From Azotobacter bryophylli (GTDB taxonomy: Bacteria > Pseudomonadota > Gammaproteobacteria > Pseudomonadales > Pseudomonadaceae), in assembly GCF_042643485.1 (NCBI RefSeq), contig NZ_JBHRSJ010000004.1:1-64000 (forward strand): a stretch of 64,000 bases of DNA, given 5' to 3'. The notes below the pieces were generated by a model. That model was not told where the DNA came from and searched no databases. It saw nothing but the letters and a program-made list of their open reading frames with translations. Position numbers and translations under genes: made by a program. This document shows positions 1 through 8,494 of this stretch, one piece after another. Position 1 is the stretch's first letter. The number at the start of each line of letters is the position of its first letter.

Positions 1-652
1 GCTCGGCGGCGGCGGCCGGCACGGCGACCACCAGCGCGCGCGGGTGGATCAGCAGCTCGCGCGCATCCGCGCCGCTCTGGCAGGACACCCGGATGCGCCG
101 CCCGGCGTCCTCGCGCAGCGGCAGGCGCGCCTCGGCCAGCCAGGGCGCGTCGCCCTCGACGCTGACCCCCTCGCCGCCCAGCAGGTCGGCGACGAAGCGC
201 TTGCCCTCGTCGACGTCGGCCAGCGCGTAGCCGTCCGGCGGGTTGAGCAGGCAGGTGCCGAAGCGCAGCTCGCCGGCCGTGGTGATCGCCGCCGGAATAC
301 CGAAGATCGCCGCGATGTCGCGGGCCAGATGGTTGACCCCGGCCAGCCCGCCGAGCAGCGGTACCACCGCGCTGCCGTCCTCGGCCACCGCCAGCACCGG
401 CGGCTCCTGCTCCTTGTCGGCCAGCGCCGGGGCCAGGCTGCGGATCACGATGCCGGCGGCGCACAGTGCGACGATCGGCGTGCCGCTGCGGTACAGCTCG
501 CGCAGGGTGGCGGCGAAGTCGGCGTAGGCGATATCCGCCTCGACGCGGCCCTGCAGGCCGTAGACCGGCGCCTGCGGGTAGCGCGTCTGGATGCGCCGCG
601 CGGTGGCCAGGCTGGCGGAGCCGAGAATCACGATTGCGGGAGTCTTGAGCAT
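1..652 (-). CDS. cobJ: CobJ with N-terminal CbiG domain (precorrin-3B C17-methyltransferase), 3' part outside window
   Basis: Only the first 217 codons lie in the window; the gene runs off its left edge. The visible part begins MLKTPAIVILGSAS and reads through ALCAAGIVIRSLAPAL and PLLGGLAGVNHLAR, which are typical of the CbiG N-terminal and central domains that Pseudomonas fuses in front of the CobJ methyltransferase. CobJ methylates C17 and contracts the ring in the aerobic cobalamin route; CbiG-type domains open the delta-lactone in the anaerobic route. The ATG overlaps the cobI stop (TGATG), so it is translationally coupled as the last visible gene of cobG-cobH-cobI-cobJ. The methyltransferase domain itself is not seen and is inferred from context. 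Confidence 0.8.
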   Translation of the reverse strand, partial: MLKTPAIVILGSASLATARRIQTRYPQAPVYGLQGRVEADIAYADFAATLRELYRSGTPIVALCAAGIVIRSLAPALADKEQEPPVLAVAEDGSAVVPLLGGLAGVNHLARDIAAIFGIPAAITTAGELRFGTCLLNPPDGYALADVDEGKRFVADLLGGEGVSVEGDAPWLAEARLPLREDAGRRIRVSCQSGADARELLIHPRALVVAVPAAAAE

Positions 653-1398
653 CAGCCGCGCCACCTCTGGCCGGGGACCAGGATCAGGGAGAAGTACGGC
701 GAGGCCATCGGGTCGACCTCGTCGAGCGCCAGCACGCGCTGCTGGGCCATGGTCGCCCGCTCGATGTACAGCGCGCGTTCGGCCAGGCCGAGGCGCTCCA
801 GCACGCGGCGCACCTTGTCGAAGTTGCGGCCGAGCTTCATCACCACCGCCGCCTCGGCGCCGGACAGCCGCTCGGTCAGCTCCTCCTCGGACAGCACCCC
901 GGAGAGCACCAGCAGGCTCTGGTTGCGGTAGACCAGCGGCGAACCCAGCGCGGCGGCGCCGCCGAGCATCGAGCACACCCCCGGCACCACTTCCGCCTCG
1001 TAGCGGCCGGCCAGGCGGTCGTGCAGGTACATGTAGGAGCCGAAGAAAAACGCATCGCCCTCGCAGATCACCGCCACGTCGCGGCCGGCGTCGAGGTGCT
1101 CGGCCACCTGCTCGGCGGCGGTATCGTAGAAGTCGGCGATCACGTCCTCGTAGGACAGCGGCGGCTCGAGCTTCTCGGTGGTCACCGGGTAGACCAGCGG
1201 CAGCAACTGCTGCGCCAGGTCGAGGTGCTGCTCGATGATGCCGAAGGCGTTGCCGCCCTGCCCCTTGCTGGCCTTGGCCTTGGCGACGAAATAGGCCACC
1301 ACCGGCGCGGCGCGCAGCAGGCGCAGCGCCTTGACGGTGATCAGCTCCGGATCGCCCGGCCCGACGCTCAGGCCCAGCAGTCGTCCCTTGCTCATCAT
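652..1398 (-). CDS. cobI: Precorrin-2 C20-methyltransferase CobI
   Basis: 248 aa, the usual length for the family. It starts MMSKGRLLGLSVGPGDPELI, carrying the GxGPGDP-type SAM-binding loop of the tetrapyrrole methylase fold, and later has the VICEGDAFFFGSYMYL segment diagnostic of CobI/CbiL. It transfers a methyl group from SAM to C20 of precorrin-2. The start overlaps the end of cobH by four bases (ATGA) and the stop overlaps the cobJ start, so the four genes read as one tightly coupled operon under the upstream B12 riboswitch. Two adjacent ATGs exist; either is possible. Confidence 0.93.
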   Translation of the reverse strand: MMSKGRLLGLSVGPGDPELITVKALRLLRAAPVVAYFVAKAKASKGQGGNAFGIIEQHLDLAQQLLPLVYPVTTEKLEPPLSYEDVIADFYDTAAEQVAEHLDAGRDVAVICEGDAFFFGSYMYLHDRLAGRYEAEVVPGVCSMLGGAAALGSPLVYRNQSLLVLSGVLSEEELTERLSGAEAAVVMKLGRNFDKVRRVLERLGLAERALYIERATMAQQRVLALDEVDPMASPYFSLILVPGQRWRG

Positions 1399-2021
1399 TC
1401 CACCTCCGTGGCCAGCGCGTTGACCGCCGCGGCGGCCATGGCGCTGCCGCCGCGCCGGCCGCGGACGATCACGTAGGGCACGCCGCGGCTGTCGGCGGCG
1501 AGCATGTCCTTGGATTCCGCGGCGCCGACGAAGCCGACCGGGAAGCCGAGGATCAGCGCCGGCTTGGGCGCGCCGGCGTCGAGCATCTCCAGCAGGTAGA
1601 ACAGCGCGGTCGGTGCGTTGCCGATCACCACCACGCTGCCCTCCAGGTGCTCGCGCCAGTGCTCCAGCGCCACCGCCGAGCGGGTGTTGCCCAGCTCGCG
1701 GGCCAGCGCCGGCACCTCGGGGTCGTTGAGGGTGCAGATGACCCGGTTGTCGGCCGGCAGGCGCGCGCGGGTGATGCCCTCGGCGACCATCCGCGCGTCG
1801 CAGAGGATCGGCGCGCCGGCGGCCAGCGCGGCGCGCCCGGCGGCGCCGGCACCCGGCGAGAAGCGCAGCGCGTCGACCACGTCGACCATGCCGCAGGCGT
1901 GGATCACCCGCACGGCGAGCTTCTCCAGATCGGCGGGGATCGCCGCCAGATTGGCCTCGGCGCGGATGATGGCGAAGGATTGGCGGTAGATCTCCTGGCC
2001 ATCGCGGATGTAGTCGATCAT
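1395..2021 (-). CDS. cobH: Precorrin-8X methylmutase CobH
   Basis: 208 aa, starting MIDYIRDGQEIYRQSFAIIR. This matches the CobH/CbiC family, including VRVIHACGMVD with the histidine used for the C11-to-C12 methyl migration, and GFPVGFVGAAESKD near the C terminus. It converts precorrin-8X to hydrogenobyrinate. The ATG overlaps the cobG stop (ATGA) and the stop overlaps the cobI start. An open frame extends far upstream in the same phase, but that part is only the antisense or alternate-frame shadow of cobG; the ATGA junction decides the start. Confidence 0.94.
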   Translation of the reverse strand: MIDYIRDGQEIYRQSFAIIRAEANLAAIPADLEKLAVRVIHACGMVDVVDALRFSPGAGAAGRAALAAGAPILCDARMVAEGITRARLPADNRVICTLNDPEVPALARELGNTRSAVALEHWREHLEGSVVVIGNAPTALFYLLEMLDAGAPKPALILGFPVGFVGAAESKDMLAADSRGVPYVIVRGRRGGSAMAAAAVNALATEVE

Positions 2022-3376
2022 GCGGGGAACTCCGGGCAGGGAGCGGCCAGCCGCGCGGCGGCCTGCTCGATTGTCAGGTGGTCGGCCAGTTCGCGGCCGA
2101 AGCCGGCCACGCCGGGGTCGCGCGCCAGCAGGCGGTAGCGGCCGGGGGCGGTGGCCAGCAGGGTGTAAGGGGCGACCTGGGCGGACGCGCAGCTGCGCGG
2201 GCAGCCGCTGAGGTGCACCGCCGGCAGCTCGGCGCCGGCCGGCAGCAGTTCGGCCAGCGCGCGGGCGTCGGCCTTGGTCTCGGCCAGCGCGCGGGCGCAG
2301 CCGGACTGCCCGGTGCAGGCCACCAGCCGGGCCAGCGGCGCGGCCGGGTCGGTGAGCAGGCCGAGGTTCTGCAGGTCGGCGGCCAGCGCGGCGGCGGCGT
2401 CTGCCGGCACGTTGGGCAGCAGCACGCCCTGCCAGGGGGTCAGGCGCAGCGTGGCGTCGCCGTGGCGCTCGCTGAGCCCGGCCAGCGCGGCGAGCTGCGC
2501 GGCGTCCAGCCGGCCGAGCACCGCCTGCGCGCCGACCTGGCGCAGCCCGGCCTCGCATTGGGCCTGCACGCCGAAGCGCAACAGCGGCGCGGCCGGGGCG
2601 CGGCGCCAGGCGGCCAGCGCGGCGTCCTGACGCAGTTCCAGCTGCGGATGGCGCTCGCGCAGGCGGGCCAGCAGCCCGGCGGCCGGCAGCGTTTCCAGCA
2701 GCTGGCGCATGCGCGTCTGCTCGGGCGTAGCGCAGTCGAGGAACAGCTCCAGCATGGCGAACACCAGCTCGGCGGCCTGCGCGGCCGGCACCGCGGCCAG
2801 CGCCGGGGCGTCGCCGGGCTGCTGCGGCGGGCAGCCGGCCAGGCCGAAGGCATAGGCCAGCGCGCCCGGCAGGGCGGCCAGCCACAGATCGTGGGGGTGG
2901 TCGAGCATCGCCAGCGCCTCGCCGCCGTCGAGCTGCACGGCGAACTTGGGCGACAGCGCGTGCCAGCGCGGCTCGCCTTCCAAGCGGGCGAGCAGCGCGG
3001 CGGCCAGCGGCCGGGTATCGGCCAGCGCCTGCGGGTCGTGGCCGGCGGCGGGGCTGAGCATCAGGTTGCGCACGTCGTCGCCGCCGGCGCTGGCGGCGCC
3101 GAGGCCGGCGGCCAGCAGGCGCTCGATCAGCTCGGCCTCCCGGCCGGGCAGCACGCCGCGGATCTGCAGGTTGGCGCGGTTGGTCGCCTCCAGCACGCCG
3201 CCGGCGCAGGCCGTGGCGGCCGCGGCGATGGCGCGCGCCTGGGCGGCGTCCAGCCGGCCGCCCGGCAGCTTGATCCGGCAGATGCCGCCGTCGCGCGCGG
3301 CGACGATGCGCAGCAGGCCGGGACAGGCGGAAGGTCGCGGCACGGCCGCGTCAAGCGAATGGTTCAACAGGGTCAC
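2018..3376 (-). CDS. cobG: Precorrin-3B synthase CobG
   Basis: About 452 aa if the GTG at 3376 is used. It belongs to the nitrite/sulfite-reductase ferredoxin-like family: an N-terminal half with GICRIKLPGG, and a C-terminal iron-sulfur motif CTGQSGCARA...CPRSCASA whose cysteines hold the 4Fe-4S cluster. It is the oxygen-dependent enzyme that makes precorrin-3B before ring contraction, so its presence marks the aerobic pathway. The frame stays open upstream to 3514, but that region is the 3' half of the riboswitch, so the longer start is rejected. A GTG is chosen because the following VTLLNHS leads directly into the conserved domain; the exact start is uncertain. Confidence 0.88.
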   Translation of the reverse strand: MTLLNHSLDAAVPRPSACPGLLRIVAARDGGICRIKLPGGRLDAAQARAIAAAATACAGGVLEATNRANLQIRGVLPGREAELIERLLAAGLGAASAGGDDVRNLMLSPAAGHDPQALADTRPLAAALLARLEGEPRWHALSPKFAVQLDGGEALAMLDHPHDLWLAALPGALAYAFGLAGCPPQQPGDAPALAAVPAAQAAELVFAMLELFLDCATPEQTRMRQLLETLPAAGLLARLRERHPQLELRQDAALAAWRRAPAAPLLRFGVQAQCEAGLRQVGAQAVLGRLDAAQLAALAGLSERHGDATLRLTPWQGVLLPNVPADAAAALAADLQNLGLLTDPAAPLARLVACTGQSGCARALAETKADARALAELLPAGAELPAVHLSGCPRSCASAQVAPYTLLATAPGRYRLLARDPGVAGFGRELADHLTIEQAAARLAAPCPEFPA

Positions 3377-3469
3377 CCGGTGGCATCGCGCGGCGACCCT
3401 GCGCCGTCCGCGCACGGCGGACGGGTCGGCAGCATCGGTACACCCCGCCCGATGTCGGCGCGCGCGACT

Positions 3470-3620
3470 GGCTTGGCCGGCAGGTCTCCTGGCTGGCAGC
3501 TCGGCGTCCGCCACGCCTTCCCGGTTGCCCAGTGGCCTGTGTGGCGGACTCGCTGCGGACAGTTGCGGGGGCAGCCACGGCGATCCGTGTTCCCTCTTCG
3601 GCCCTGAACGGGCACCGGCG
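3470..3620 (-). promoter_or_regulatory. Cobalamin (B12) riboswitch upstream of cobG
   Basis: Read on the minus strand, the conserved landmarks occur in order: GGTGCC (near 3611-3616), GAGGGAA, CTGCCCCCGCAACTG (3560-3574), GCCACTG (3530-3536), a GGGAAGG element and the terminal B12 box AGCCAGGAGACCTGCC (near 3480-3494). This order and spacing define the cobalamin riboswitch. It sits about 95 bases before the cobG start and should repress cobGHIJ when adenosylcobalamin is abundant. No clear intrinsic terminator follows, so control may be at translation initiation. Confidence 0.95.
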
Positions 3621-3695
3621 AGCGCGCTATTATGCCTGCCTTTTCACGCCCTGGCTGCGCGACGCGCCAACCGGGCCCCATCACGAGGAGATCGC

Positions 3696-4919
3696 ATGAC
3701 GCCCTGGCTGACCATCGTAGGCATCGGCGAGGACGGTTTCGCCGGCCTGGGCAAGACGGCGCGCCGCGCCCTGCTCGGCGCCGCGCATATCGTCGGCGCC
3801 GAGCGCCAGCTCGCCCTGCTGCCGCGCTGCGTGGCCGGCGCGCGCGCGACCTGGCCCAGCCCGTTCGGCCTCGCCCCGGTGCTGGCTCGGCGCGGCACGC
3901 CGACCTGCGTGCTGGCCAGCGGCGACCCGATGTTCTACGGCGTCGGCGCCAGCCTGGCCCGCGAGCTGCCGGCCGGCGAGCTGCGCGTGCTGCCGGCGCC
4001 CTCCTCGCTGTCGCTGGCCGCCGCGCGGCTCGGCTGGGCGCTGCAGGACTGCACCTGCGTGTCGCTGGTGGCCCGCCCGCTGGCCGCGCTCAACCGCCAC
4101 CTCTACCCCGGCGCGCGCCTCTTGGTGCTGAGCAACGACGCGGACAGCCCGGCGCAGGTCGCCGCGCTGCTGCGCGAACGCGGCTTCGGCCCCAGCCGCC
4201 TCAGCGTGCTGGAACACCTCGGCGGCGCGGAGGAGCGGCGCATCGACGGCCTGGCCGACGACTGGCAGCTGCCGCCGGGCGCCGCCCTCAACCTGCTCGC
4301 CGTCGACTGCCGCAGCGATGCCGCCATGCAGCCGCTGCCGCCCACCGTCGGCCTGCCCGACGAGGCCTACCGCCACGACGGCCAGCTGACCAAGCGCGAC
4401 GTGCGCGCGGTGACCCTCGCCCGCCTCGCCCCGCTGCCCGGCGAGCTGCTCTGGGACGTCGGCGCCGGCTGCGGCTCCATCGGCATCGAGTGGCTGCGCG
4501 CCCATGCGCAGTGCCGCGCCATCGCGGTCGAGGCCGACGAAGGCCGCCAGGCGCACATCCGCCACAACCGCGACGCCCTCGGCGTGCCGCACCTGCAGCT
4601 GGTCGCCGGCAGCGCGCCGCAGGCGCTGGGCGGCCTGCCGGCGCCGGACGCGGTGTTCATCGGCGGCGGCGTCACCGTACCCGGGGTGCTGGAAGACTGC
4701 TGGGCGGCGCTCAAGCCGGGCGGACGGCTGATCGCCAACGCCGTCACCCTGCAGAGCGAGGCGCGGCTGATCGACTGGCACGCCCGCCACGGCGGCGAGC
4801 TGCTGCGCCTGCACATCGCCCACGCCCGGCCGCTGGGCAGCTTCGACACCTGGCGCCAGGCGCTGCCGATCACCCTGCTCGCCGTGCGCAAGCCCATCGA
4901 GGCCGCCGCCGATGCGTGA
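3696..4919 (+). CDS. cobL: Precorrin-6Y C5,15-methyltransferase (decarboxylating) CobL, CbiE-CbiT fusion
   Basis: 407 aa starting MTPWLTIVGIGEDGFAGL, with GAGGAG placed about 6 bases upstream. The N-terminal half (about residues 1-200) is the CbiE-type methylase with LASGDPMFYGVGASL. The C-terminal half (about 215-400) is the CbiT-type methylase with LLWDVGAGCGSIGIEWL as SAM-binding motif I. The enzyme methylates C5 and C15 and decarboxylates the acetate at C12. It is divergent from cobG and starts about 75 bases beyond the 5' end of the riboswitch. The last eight bases overlap the cbiD start. Confidence 0.94.
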   Translation: MTPWLTIVGIGEDGFAGLGKTARRALLGAAHIVGAERQLALLPRCVAGARATWPSPFGLAPVLARRGTPTCVLASGDPMFYGVGASLARELPAGELRVLPAPSSLSLAAARLGWALQDCTCVSLVARPLAALNRHLYPGARLLVLSNDADSPAQVAALLRERGFGPSRLSVLEHLGGAEERRIDGLADDWQLPPGAALNLLAVDCRSDAAMQPLPPTVGLPDEAYRHDGQLTKRDVRAVTLARLAPLPGELLWDVGAGCGSIGIEWLRAHAQCRAIAVEADEGRQAHIRHNRDALGVPHLQLVAGSAPQALGGLPAPDAVFIGGGVTVPGVLEDCWAALKPGGRLIANAVTLQSEARLIDWHARHGGELLRLHIAHARPLGSFDTWRQALPITLLAVRKPIEAAADA

Positions 4920-6012
4920 GGAAACCCCGGAACAGCCGCGCCCGCTGCGCACCGGCCTGACCACCGGCAGCTGCGCCACCGCCACCAGCCTGGCCGCCGC
5001 GCGCCTGCTGCTCGGCGGCGCCGCCTGCGACGCGGTGGAGATCGTCCTGCCCAGGGGCCAGCGGGTCAGCATGCTCCTGGAGTTCTGCCGGCCGTGCGAA
5101 GGCGGCGCCGAGGCCGGCACGCTCAAGGACGGCGGCGACGACCCGGACGCCACCCACGGCGCGCTGATCACCGCCCAGGTGGCGCTCGATCCGCGCCCCG
5201 GCGTGCGCTTCCACGCCGGCCCCGGCGTCGGCACCGTCACCCGCCCCGGCCTAGTGCTGGCGGTCGGCGAGCCGGCGATCAACCCGGTGCCGCGGCAGAT
5301 GATGACCGAGCACCTCACCGCCCTGGCCGCCGAACACGGCTATGCCGGCGGCTTCGAAATCACCGTCTGCGTGGAGAACGGCGCGGAGATCGCCCTGAAG
5401 ACCATGAACCCGCGCCTGGGCATCCTCGGCGGCATCTCCATCCTCGGCACCACCGGCATCGTCCGGCCGTTCTCCTGCTCGGCGTACATCGCCTCCATCC
5501 ACCAGGCCATCGACGTCGCCCGCGCCAACGGCCTGCAGCACCTCGCCGCCTGCACCGGCAACGCCAGCGAAGACGCCATGCGCCGCCACTACGGCCTCGA
5601 TGACTGCGCGCTGATCGAGATGGGCGACTTCGCCGGCGCGGTGCTCAAGCACCTGCGCCGCGCCCCGGTGGCGCGCATGACCCTGTGCGGTGGCTTCGGC
5701 AAGATCAGCAAGCTGGCCGCCGGCCACCTCGACCTGCACAGCCGCCGCTCCAGCATCGACCTGCCGCAGCTGGCCGAGTGGGCCGCCGAACTGAGCGCCG
5801 ACGGCGCGCTGCAGGACGCCATGCGCGCCGCCAACACCAGCCAGCAGGCGCTGGCCCTGGCCGCCGCCGCCGGCATCGCCCTCGGCGACGCGGTATGCGC
5901 CCGCGCGCTGGCCTTCGCCCGCTCGATAGTCCCGGCGCAGGTGCGCCTGGAAGTCTTCGCCATCGACCGCCAAGGCCGCTTCGTCGGCCAGGCACTGGAA
6001 CCCGCACCATGA
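4912..6012 (+). CDS. cbiD: Cobalt-precorrin-5B C1-methyltransferase CbiD
   Basis: 366 aa, with the hallmark RTGLTTGSCATATSLAAAR start of the CbiD family, TMNPRLGILGGISILGTTGIVRPFS in the middle, and GGFGKISKLAAGHLDLHSRRS near the C terminus. It performs the C1 methylation that CobF carries out in the classical aerobic pathway; no cobF is visible here. It overlaps cobL by eight bases and cobK by four (ATGA), so cobL-cbiD-cobK are co-translated. Confidence 0.94.
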   Translation: MREETPEQPRPLRTGLTTGSCATATSLAAARLLLGGAACDAVEIVLPRGQRVSMLLEFCRPCEGGAEAGTLKDGGDDPDATHGALITAQVALDPRPGVRFHAGPGVGTVTRPGLVLAVGEPAINPVPRQMMTEHLTALAAEHGYAGGFEITVCVENGAEIALKTMNPRLGILGGISILGTTGIVRPFSCSAYIASIHQAIDVARANGLQHLAACTGNASEDAMRRHYGLDDCALIEMGDFAGAVLKHLRRAPVARMTLCGGFGKISKLAAGHLDLHSRRSSIDLPQLAEWAAELSADGALQDAMRAANTSQQALALAAAAGIALGDAVCARALAFARSIVPAQVRLEVFAIDRQGRFVGQALEPAP

Positions 6013-6743
6013 GCAACCGCATCCTCCTGCTCGGCGGCATCGGCGAGGCGCTGGCCATCGCCCGCCGCCTGCCGGCCGACGCCATCTACAGCCTCGCCGG
6101 CCTCGGCAAGGTGCCGGACGACCTGCCCTGCCAGGTGCGCGTCGGCGGCTACGGCGGCGCCGAGGGGCTGGCGCGCTTCATCAGCGAGGAAGGCATCGGC
6201 CTGCTGGTCGACGCCACCCACCCCTACGCCGCGCAGATCAGCCGCAACGCCGCGCGCGCCACGCAGCTCGCCGGCATCCTCTGCTGGGCGCTGCGCCGCC
6301 CCGGCTGGCAGGCCGGCCCCGGCGACGACTGGCGCGAGGTGAACGACTGGGCGGAACTGATCGCCGCCCTCGCCCCGTTCCGCCGCCCGCTGTTCACCCT
6401 CGGCCGCGAACCGCTGGAGCACCTGGAAGAAATCCCCGCCCACCAGCACTGGACCGTGCGCTGCCTCACCGCCCAGCCGCCTGCACCGCGCGCGGAAATC
6501 CTCGGCGCCCGCGGCCCCTTCGCCCTCGACGACGAACGCGCGCTCATCGCGCGCATCGACTGCGACGTGCTGGTCAGCAAGAACAGCGGCAGCCAGGCCA
6601 CCGAACACAAACTGCAAGCCGCCCGCGAGCGGGGGATTCCGGTATTGGTGTTGAAACGGCCGGAGTTGCCGGCGGTGGATCGGGAGTTTGCTAGCGGCGA
6701 GGTGCTGCTGGCTGGGTTGGCCGAGGACGGCTGGCTGGCCTGA
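6009..6743 (+). CDS. cobK: Precorrin-6A reductase CobK
   Basis: 244 aa starting MSNRILLLGGIGEALAIARR, the nucleotide-binding N terminus of CobK/CbiJ. It then has LLVDATHPYAAQISRNA and, near the C terminus, DVLVSKNSGSQATEHKLQAA followed by GIPVLVLKRPELP, all family signatures. It reduces precorrin-6A to 6B with NADPH and is the last gene of cobL-cbiD-cobK. The 3' third of this gene has a diverged, decayed second copy about 1.8 kb downstream (see 8218-8494). Confidence 0.93.
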   Translation: MSNRILLLGGIGEALAIARRLPADAIYSLAGLGKVPDDLPCQVRVGGYGGAEGLARFISEEGIGLLVDATHPYAAQISRNAARATQLAGILCWALRRPGWQAGPGDDWREVNDWAELIAALAPFRRPLFTLGREPLEHLEEIPAHQHWTVRCLTAQPPAPRAEILGARGPFALDDERALIARIDCDVLVSKNSGSQATEHKLQAARERGIPVLVLKRPELPAVDREFASGEVLLAGLAEDGWLA

Positions 6744-6759
6744 CCGGCACGCCCCGCCG

Positions 6760-6848
6760 CGTAGGGTGGAAAACGACCGCAGGTCTTTTCCACCGAATCT
6801 TGCGCGGCTCGGGCTGGTAGAAAACGCTGCGCGGTTTTCTACCCTACG
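6760..6848. repeat. Double-hairpin intergenic repeat, copy 1
   Basis: Two adjacent inverted repeats make up the unit: GGTGGAAAAC...TTTTCCACC and GGTAGAAAACGCTGCGCGGTTTTCTACC. The whole is bounded by CGTAGGGT at the left and ACCCTACG at the right. Similar units occur at 8495-8585, 15357-15490 and 22364-22454. The right end supplies the TAG stop codon of the convergent GST-like gene. It looks like a REP/BIME-type element of Pseudomonas intergenic DNA. Confidence 0.8.
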
Positions 6849-7515
6849 GGCTCGTCTGGGCGGCGCGCTGCAGCTCCGCGAAGTCGGGCGCGACCAGCAC
6901 CTCGCGCCCCGACGGGCGTTGGCGCAAGCGCTGCAGGTAGGCAGCGAGCGTGGGGTGGCCGGCCAGCCACTCGCTATTCGGGACCCGCGTCAGGTAGTCG
7001 AGCATGGGCACGAGCAGCGCGTCGGCAAGGCTGAAGCGCGCGCCGCAGAAGAAGCCTTTCTCCCCGAGTTCGCGCTCGAGCACCGTCAGTGTCTGGTCGA
7101 CCACCATTTCGGCCTCAACCAACGCCTGGCCATTGAGCGGCTCGATGACCCGCGGGCCGGCGACTCTCAGCAGATAGCGCCGGATCAGCCGGGTATCGAC
7201 CGTGGTGATCAGCGCGCTCGCCCACTGATCGACCAGCGCTTGCGTGGCCGCGTCTGTCGGCTCCAGAGAACTGTCGGGAAAGATCCGGTCGAGATAACGA
7301 CAGATAGCCAGGGTTTCGAAAACCCGGTTCCCGTCGTGCAGCAATACCGGCATTTGCCCGAAAGGATGCAAAGCGAAATGCTCGGCGCTGTGCAGAGGCA
7401 CAGGCCGGCCGTCGACACTCATCCCGCTACCAACTGCCAAACCTTTCTCCAGACAATACAGCCGCACACTGCGTACGAGCGTGCTGAAAGCGGGACCATA
7501 GATATGCAAAGCCAT
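6844..7515 (-). CDS. Glutathione S-transferase family protein
   Basis: 223 aa starting MALHIYGPAFSTLVRSVRLY. It has a thioredoxin-like N-terminal domain (about residues 1-80, with FGQMPVLLHDGNRVFETLAICRYLD: the cis-proline and the ES/ET glutathione-binding position) and an all-helical C-terminal domain containing FSLADALLVPMLDYL. It probably conjugates or reduces small electrophiles with glutathione in the cytoplasm; the substrate is unknown. It is divergent from a TetR-type regulator with a palindrome between them, so it is a likely target of that regulator. Its stop codon lies inside the intergenic repeat. The start is chosen from an AAGGAAG sequence upstream of the ATG. Confidence 0.85.
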   Translation of the reverse strand: MALHIYGPAFSTLVRSVRLYCLEKGLAVGSGMSVDGRPVPLHSAEHFALHPFGQMPVLLHDGNRVFETLAICRYLDRIFPDSSLEPTDAATQALVDQWASALITTVDTRLIRRYLLRVAGPRVIEPLNGQALVEAEMVVDQTLTVLERELGEKGFFCGARFSLADALLVPMLDYLTRVPNSEWLAGHPTLAAYLQRLRQRPSGREVLVAPDFAELQRAAQTSP

Positions 7516-7565
7516 CGGAAAGCTTCCTTCTTCGGAGGGAGGCCTGCATGCTGCCAAGTGGCACC

Positions 7566-7583
7566 TTATGTTCAAGAACATAA
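7566..7583. promoter_or_regulatory. Perfect palindrome, putative TetR operator
   Basis: TTATGTTC-AA-GAACATAA is a perfect 8-bp inverted repeat with a 2-bp centre, lying in the 83-bp gap between the divergent GST-like and TetR-type genes, just upstream of the TetR ribosome-binding site. Its position and symmetry are those expected for an autoregulatory operator; this is an inference. Confidence 0.65.
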
Positions 7584-7598
7584 TCCGGAGGACTCTCG

Positions 7599-8162
7599 AT
7601 GGCATGGCCAGAAAACCGCTGCGATCAGACCAGGGAACGCATCCTCGACAGCGCCGCCCGGCTGTTTTCGCTACGCGGCTTCGATGCGGTTGGGATCGAC
7701 GAACTGATGGAAGACGCCGGCCTGACGCGCGGCGCCTTCTACCACCACTTCCGCACCAAGTCGGAACTCTATGGCGAGGCCATCGCCCACGCCGCGCGAG
7801 TCGGCGCCGCGCATCTCGACACCCTGGGCGAGCATGGCCTGAGCAGGCTGGTGGACGGCTATCTGCAACACGACCATGCGCAGGGCGGCAACCCGCGCTG
7901 CCCGCTGGCCTTCATGGCCATCGATGTGGCGCTCAGGGAAACCCGCGTGCGGCAGAGCTACACGCGCACATTCAGCGGCTTTGTCGAGCGGCTGCAAGCG
8001 GCGCTACCGGGCGATACCGGAACAAGAGAAAAGGCGTTGCAGCTGGCGGTGACGCTCATCGGTGGCGTGGCACTGGCACGCGCACTGGACGATGCGGAGC
8101 TGAGCGAGGAGCTTTTGGCCGCTTGCCGCGATCACAGTCAGGCATTACTGGAGGAGTCTTGA
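7599..8162 (+). CDS. TetR/AcrR family transcriptional regulator
   Basis: 187 aa. The N-terminal helix-turn-helix reads RILDSAARLFSLRGFDAVGI, then DELMEDAGLTRGAFYHHF, then RTKSELYGEAI, a standard TetR DNA-binding domain. The C-terminal ligand domain carries NPRCPLAFMAIDVA, a pattern typical of the subfamily with a cysteine in the ligand pocket. The ATG follows CCGGAGG at a normal distance. It is divergent from the GST-like gene and probably represses it in the absence of an electrophile ligand. The pair appears to be an insertion between two cobK 3' ends. Confidence 0.9.
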   Translation: MAWPENRCDQTRERILDSAARLFSLRGFDAVGIDELMEDAGLTRGAFYHHFRTKSELYGEAIAHAARVGAAHLDTLGEHGLSRLVDGYLQHDHAQGGNPRCPLAFMAIDVALRETRVRQSYTRTFSGFVERLQAALPGDTGTREKALQLAVTLIGGVALARALDDAELSEELLAACRDHSQALLEES

Positions 8163-8217
8163 GAGCGATGGCTGCCGAACGGCATCCACGGGACAGTTAG
8201 CAAAGTAACCCCTACAA

Positions 8218-8494
8218 GCAGAACTGGCGCATGTGCTGCCTCACCGTCCAGGCGCCCACGGCCCCTTCGCCCTCGACGACGAACGCGCGCTCATGGAACG
8301 CATCGACTGCGACGCAAGAACAGCGGCAGCCAGGCCACCGAACACAAGCTGCAGGCCGCCCGCGAACGGGGGATTCCGGTATTGGTGTTGAGAAGGCCGG
8401 AGTTACCGGCGGTGGCGCGGGAATTTGACAGTGGCGAAGCGTTGCGGGCGGGGTTGGCCGAGGGGCTAGCTGGCCTAGCCGGCACGCCTCATAG
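8218..8494 (+). pseudogene. Decayed second copy of the cobK 3' end
   Basis: This stretch aligns with 6438-6759 (the 3' third of cobK and the bases after it). Shared blocks include the segment encoding FALDDERALI, the segment encoding SGSQATEHKLQAARERGIP, and the one encoding RPELPAV. It has lost about 28 bases near 8258 and about 15 near 8320, so it has no open frame. Differences such as VAREFDSGEALRAGL against VDREFASGEVLLAGL in cobK are protein-like substitutions. That suggests a fragment of another strain's cobK rather than a fresh tandem copy. Confidence 0.85.

Noticed and set aside
44..931. Plus-strand frame of 295 codons at the left edge
   Set aside because: It is antisense to cobJ and the end of cobI, whose minus-strand translations carry clear family motifs.
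3377..3514. N-terminal extension of CobG by 46 codons
   Set aside because: It would be translated from within the B12 riboswitch; the residues show no similarity to CobG.
2078..3607. Long plus-strand frame opposite cobG and its riboswitch
   Set aside because: The minus strand encodes CobG with conserved cysteines; this frame is glycine/glutamine-rich and crosses the riboswitch.
7568..8200. Alternative plus-strand frame over the TetR gene
   Set aside because: Its translation has no domain, while the frame starting at 7599 gives a complete TetR helix-turn-helix with a ribosome-binding site.
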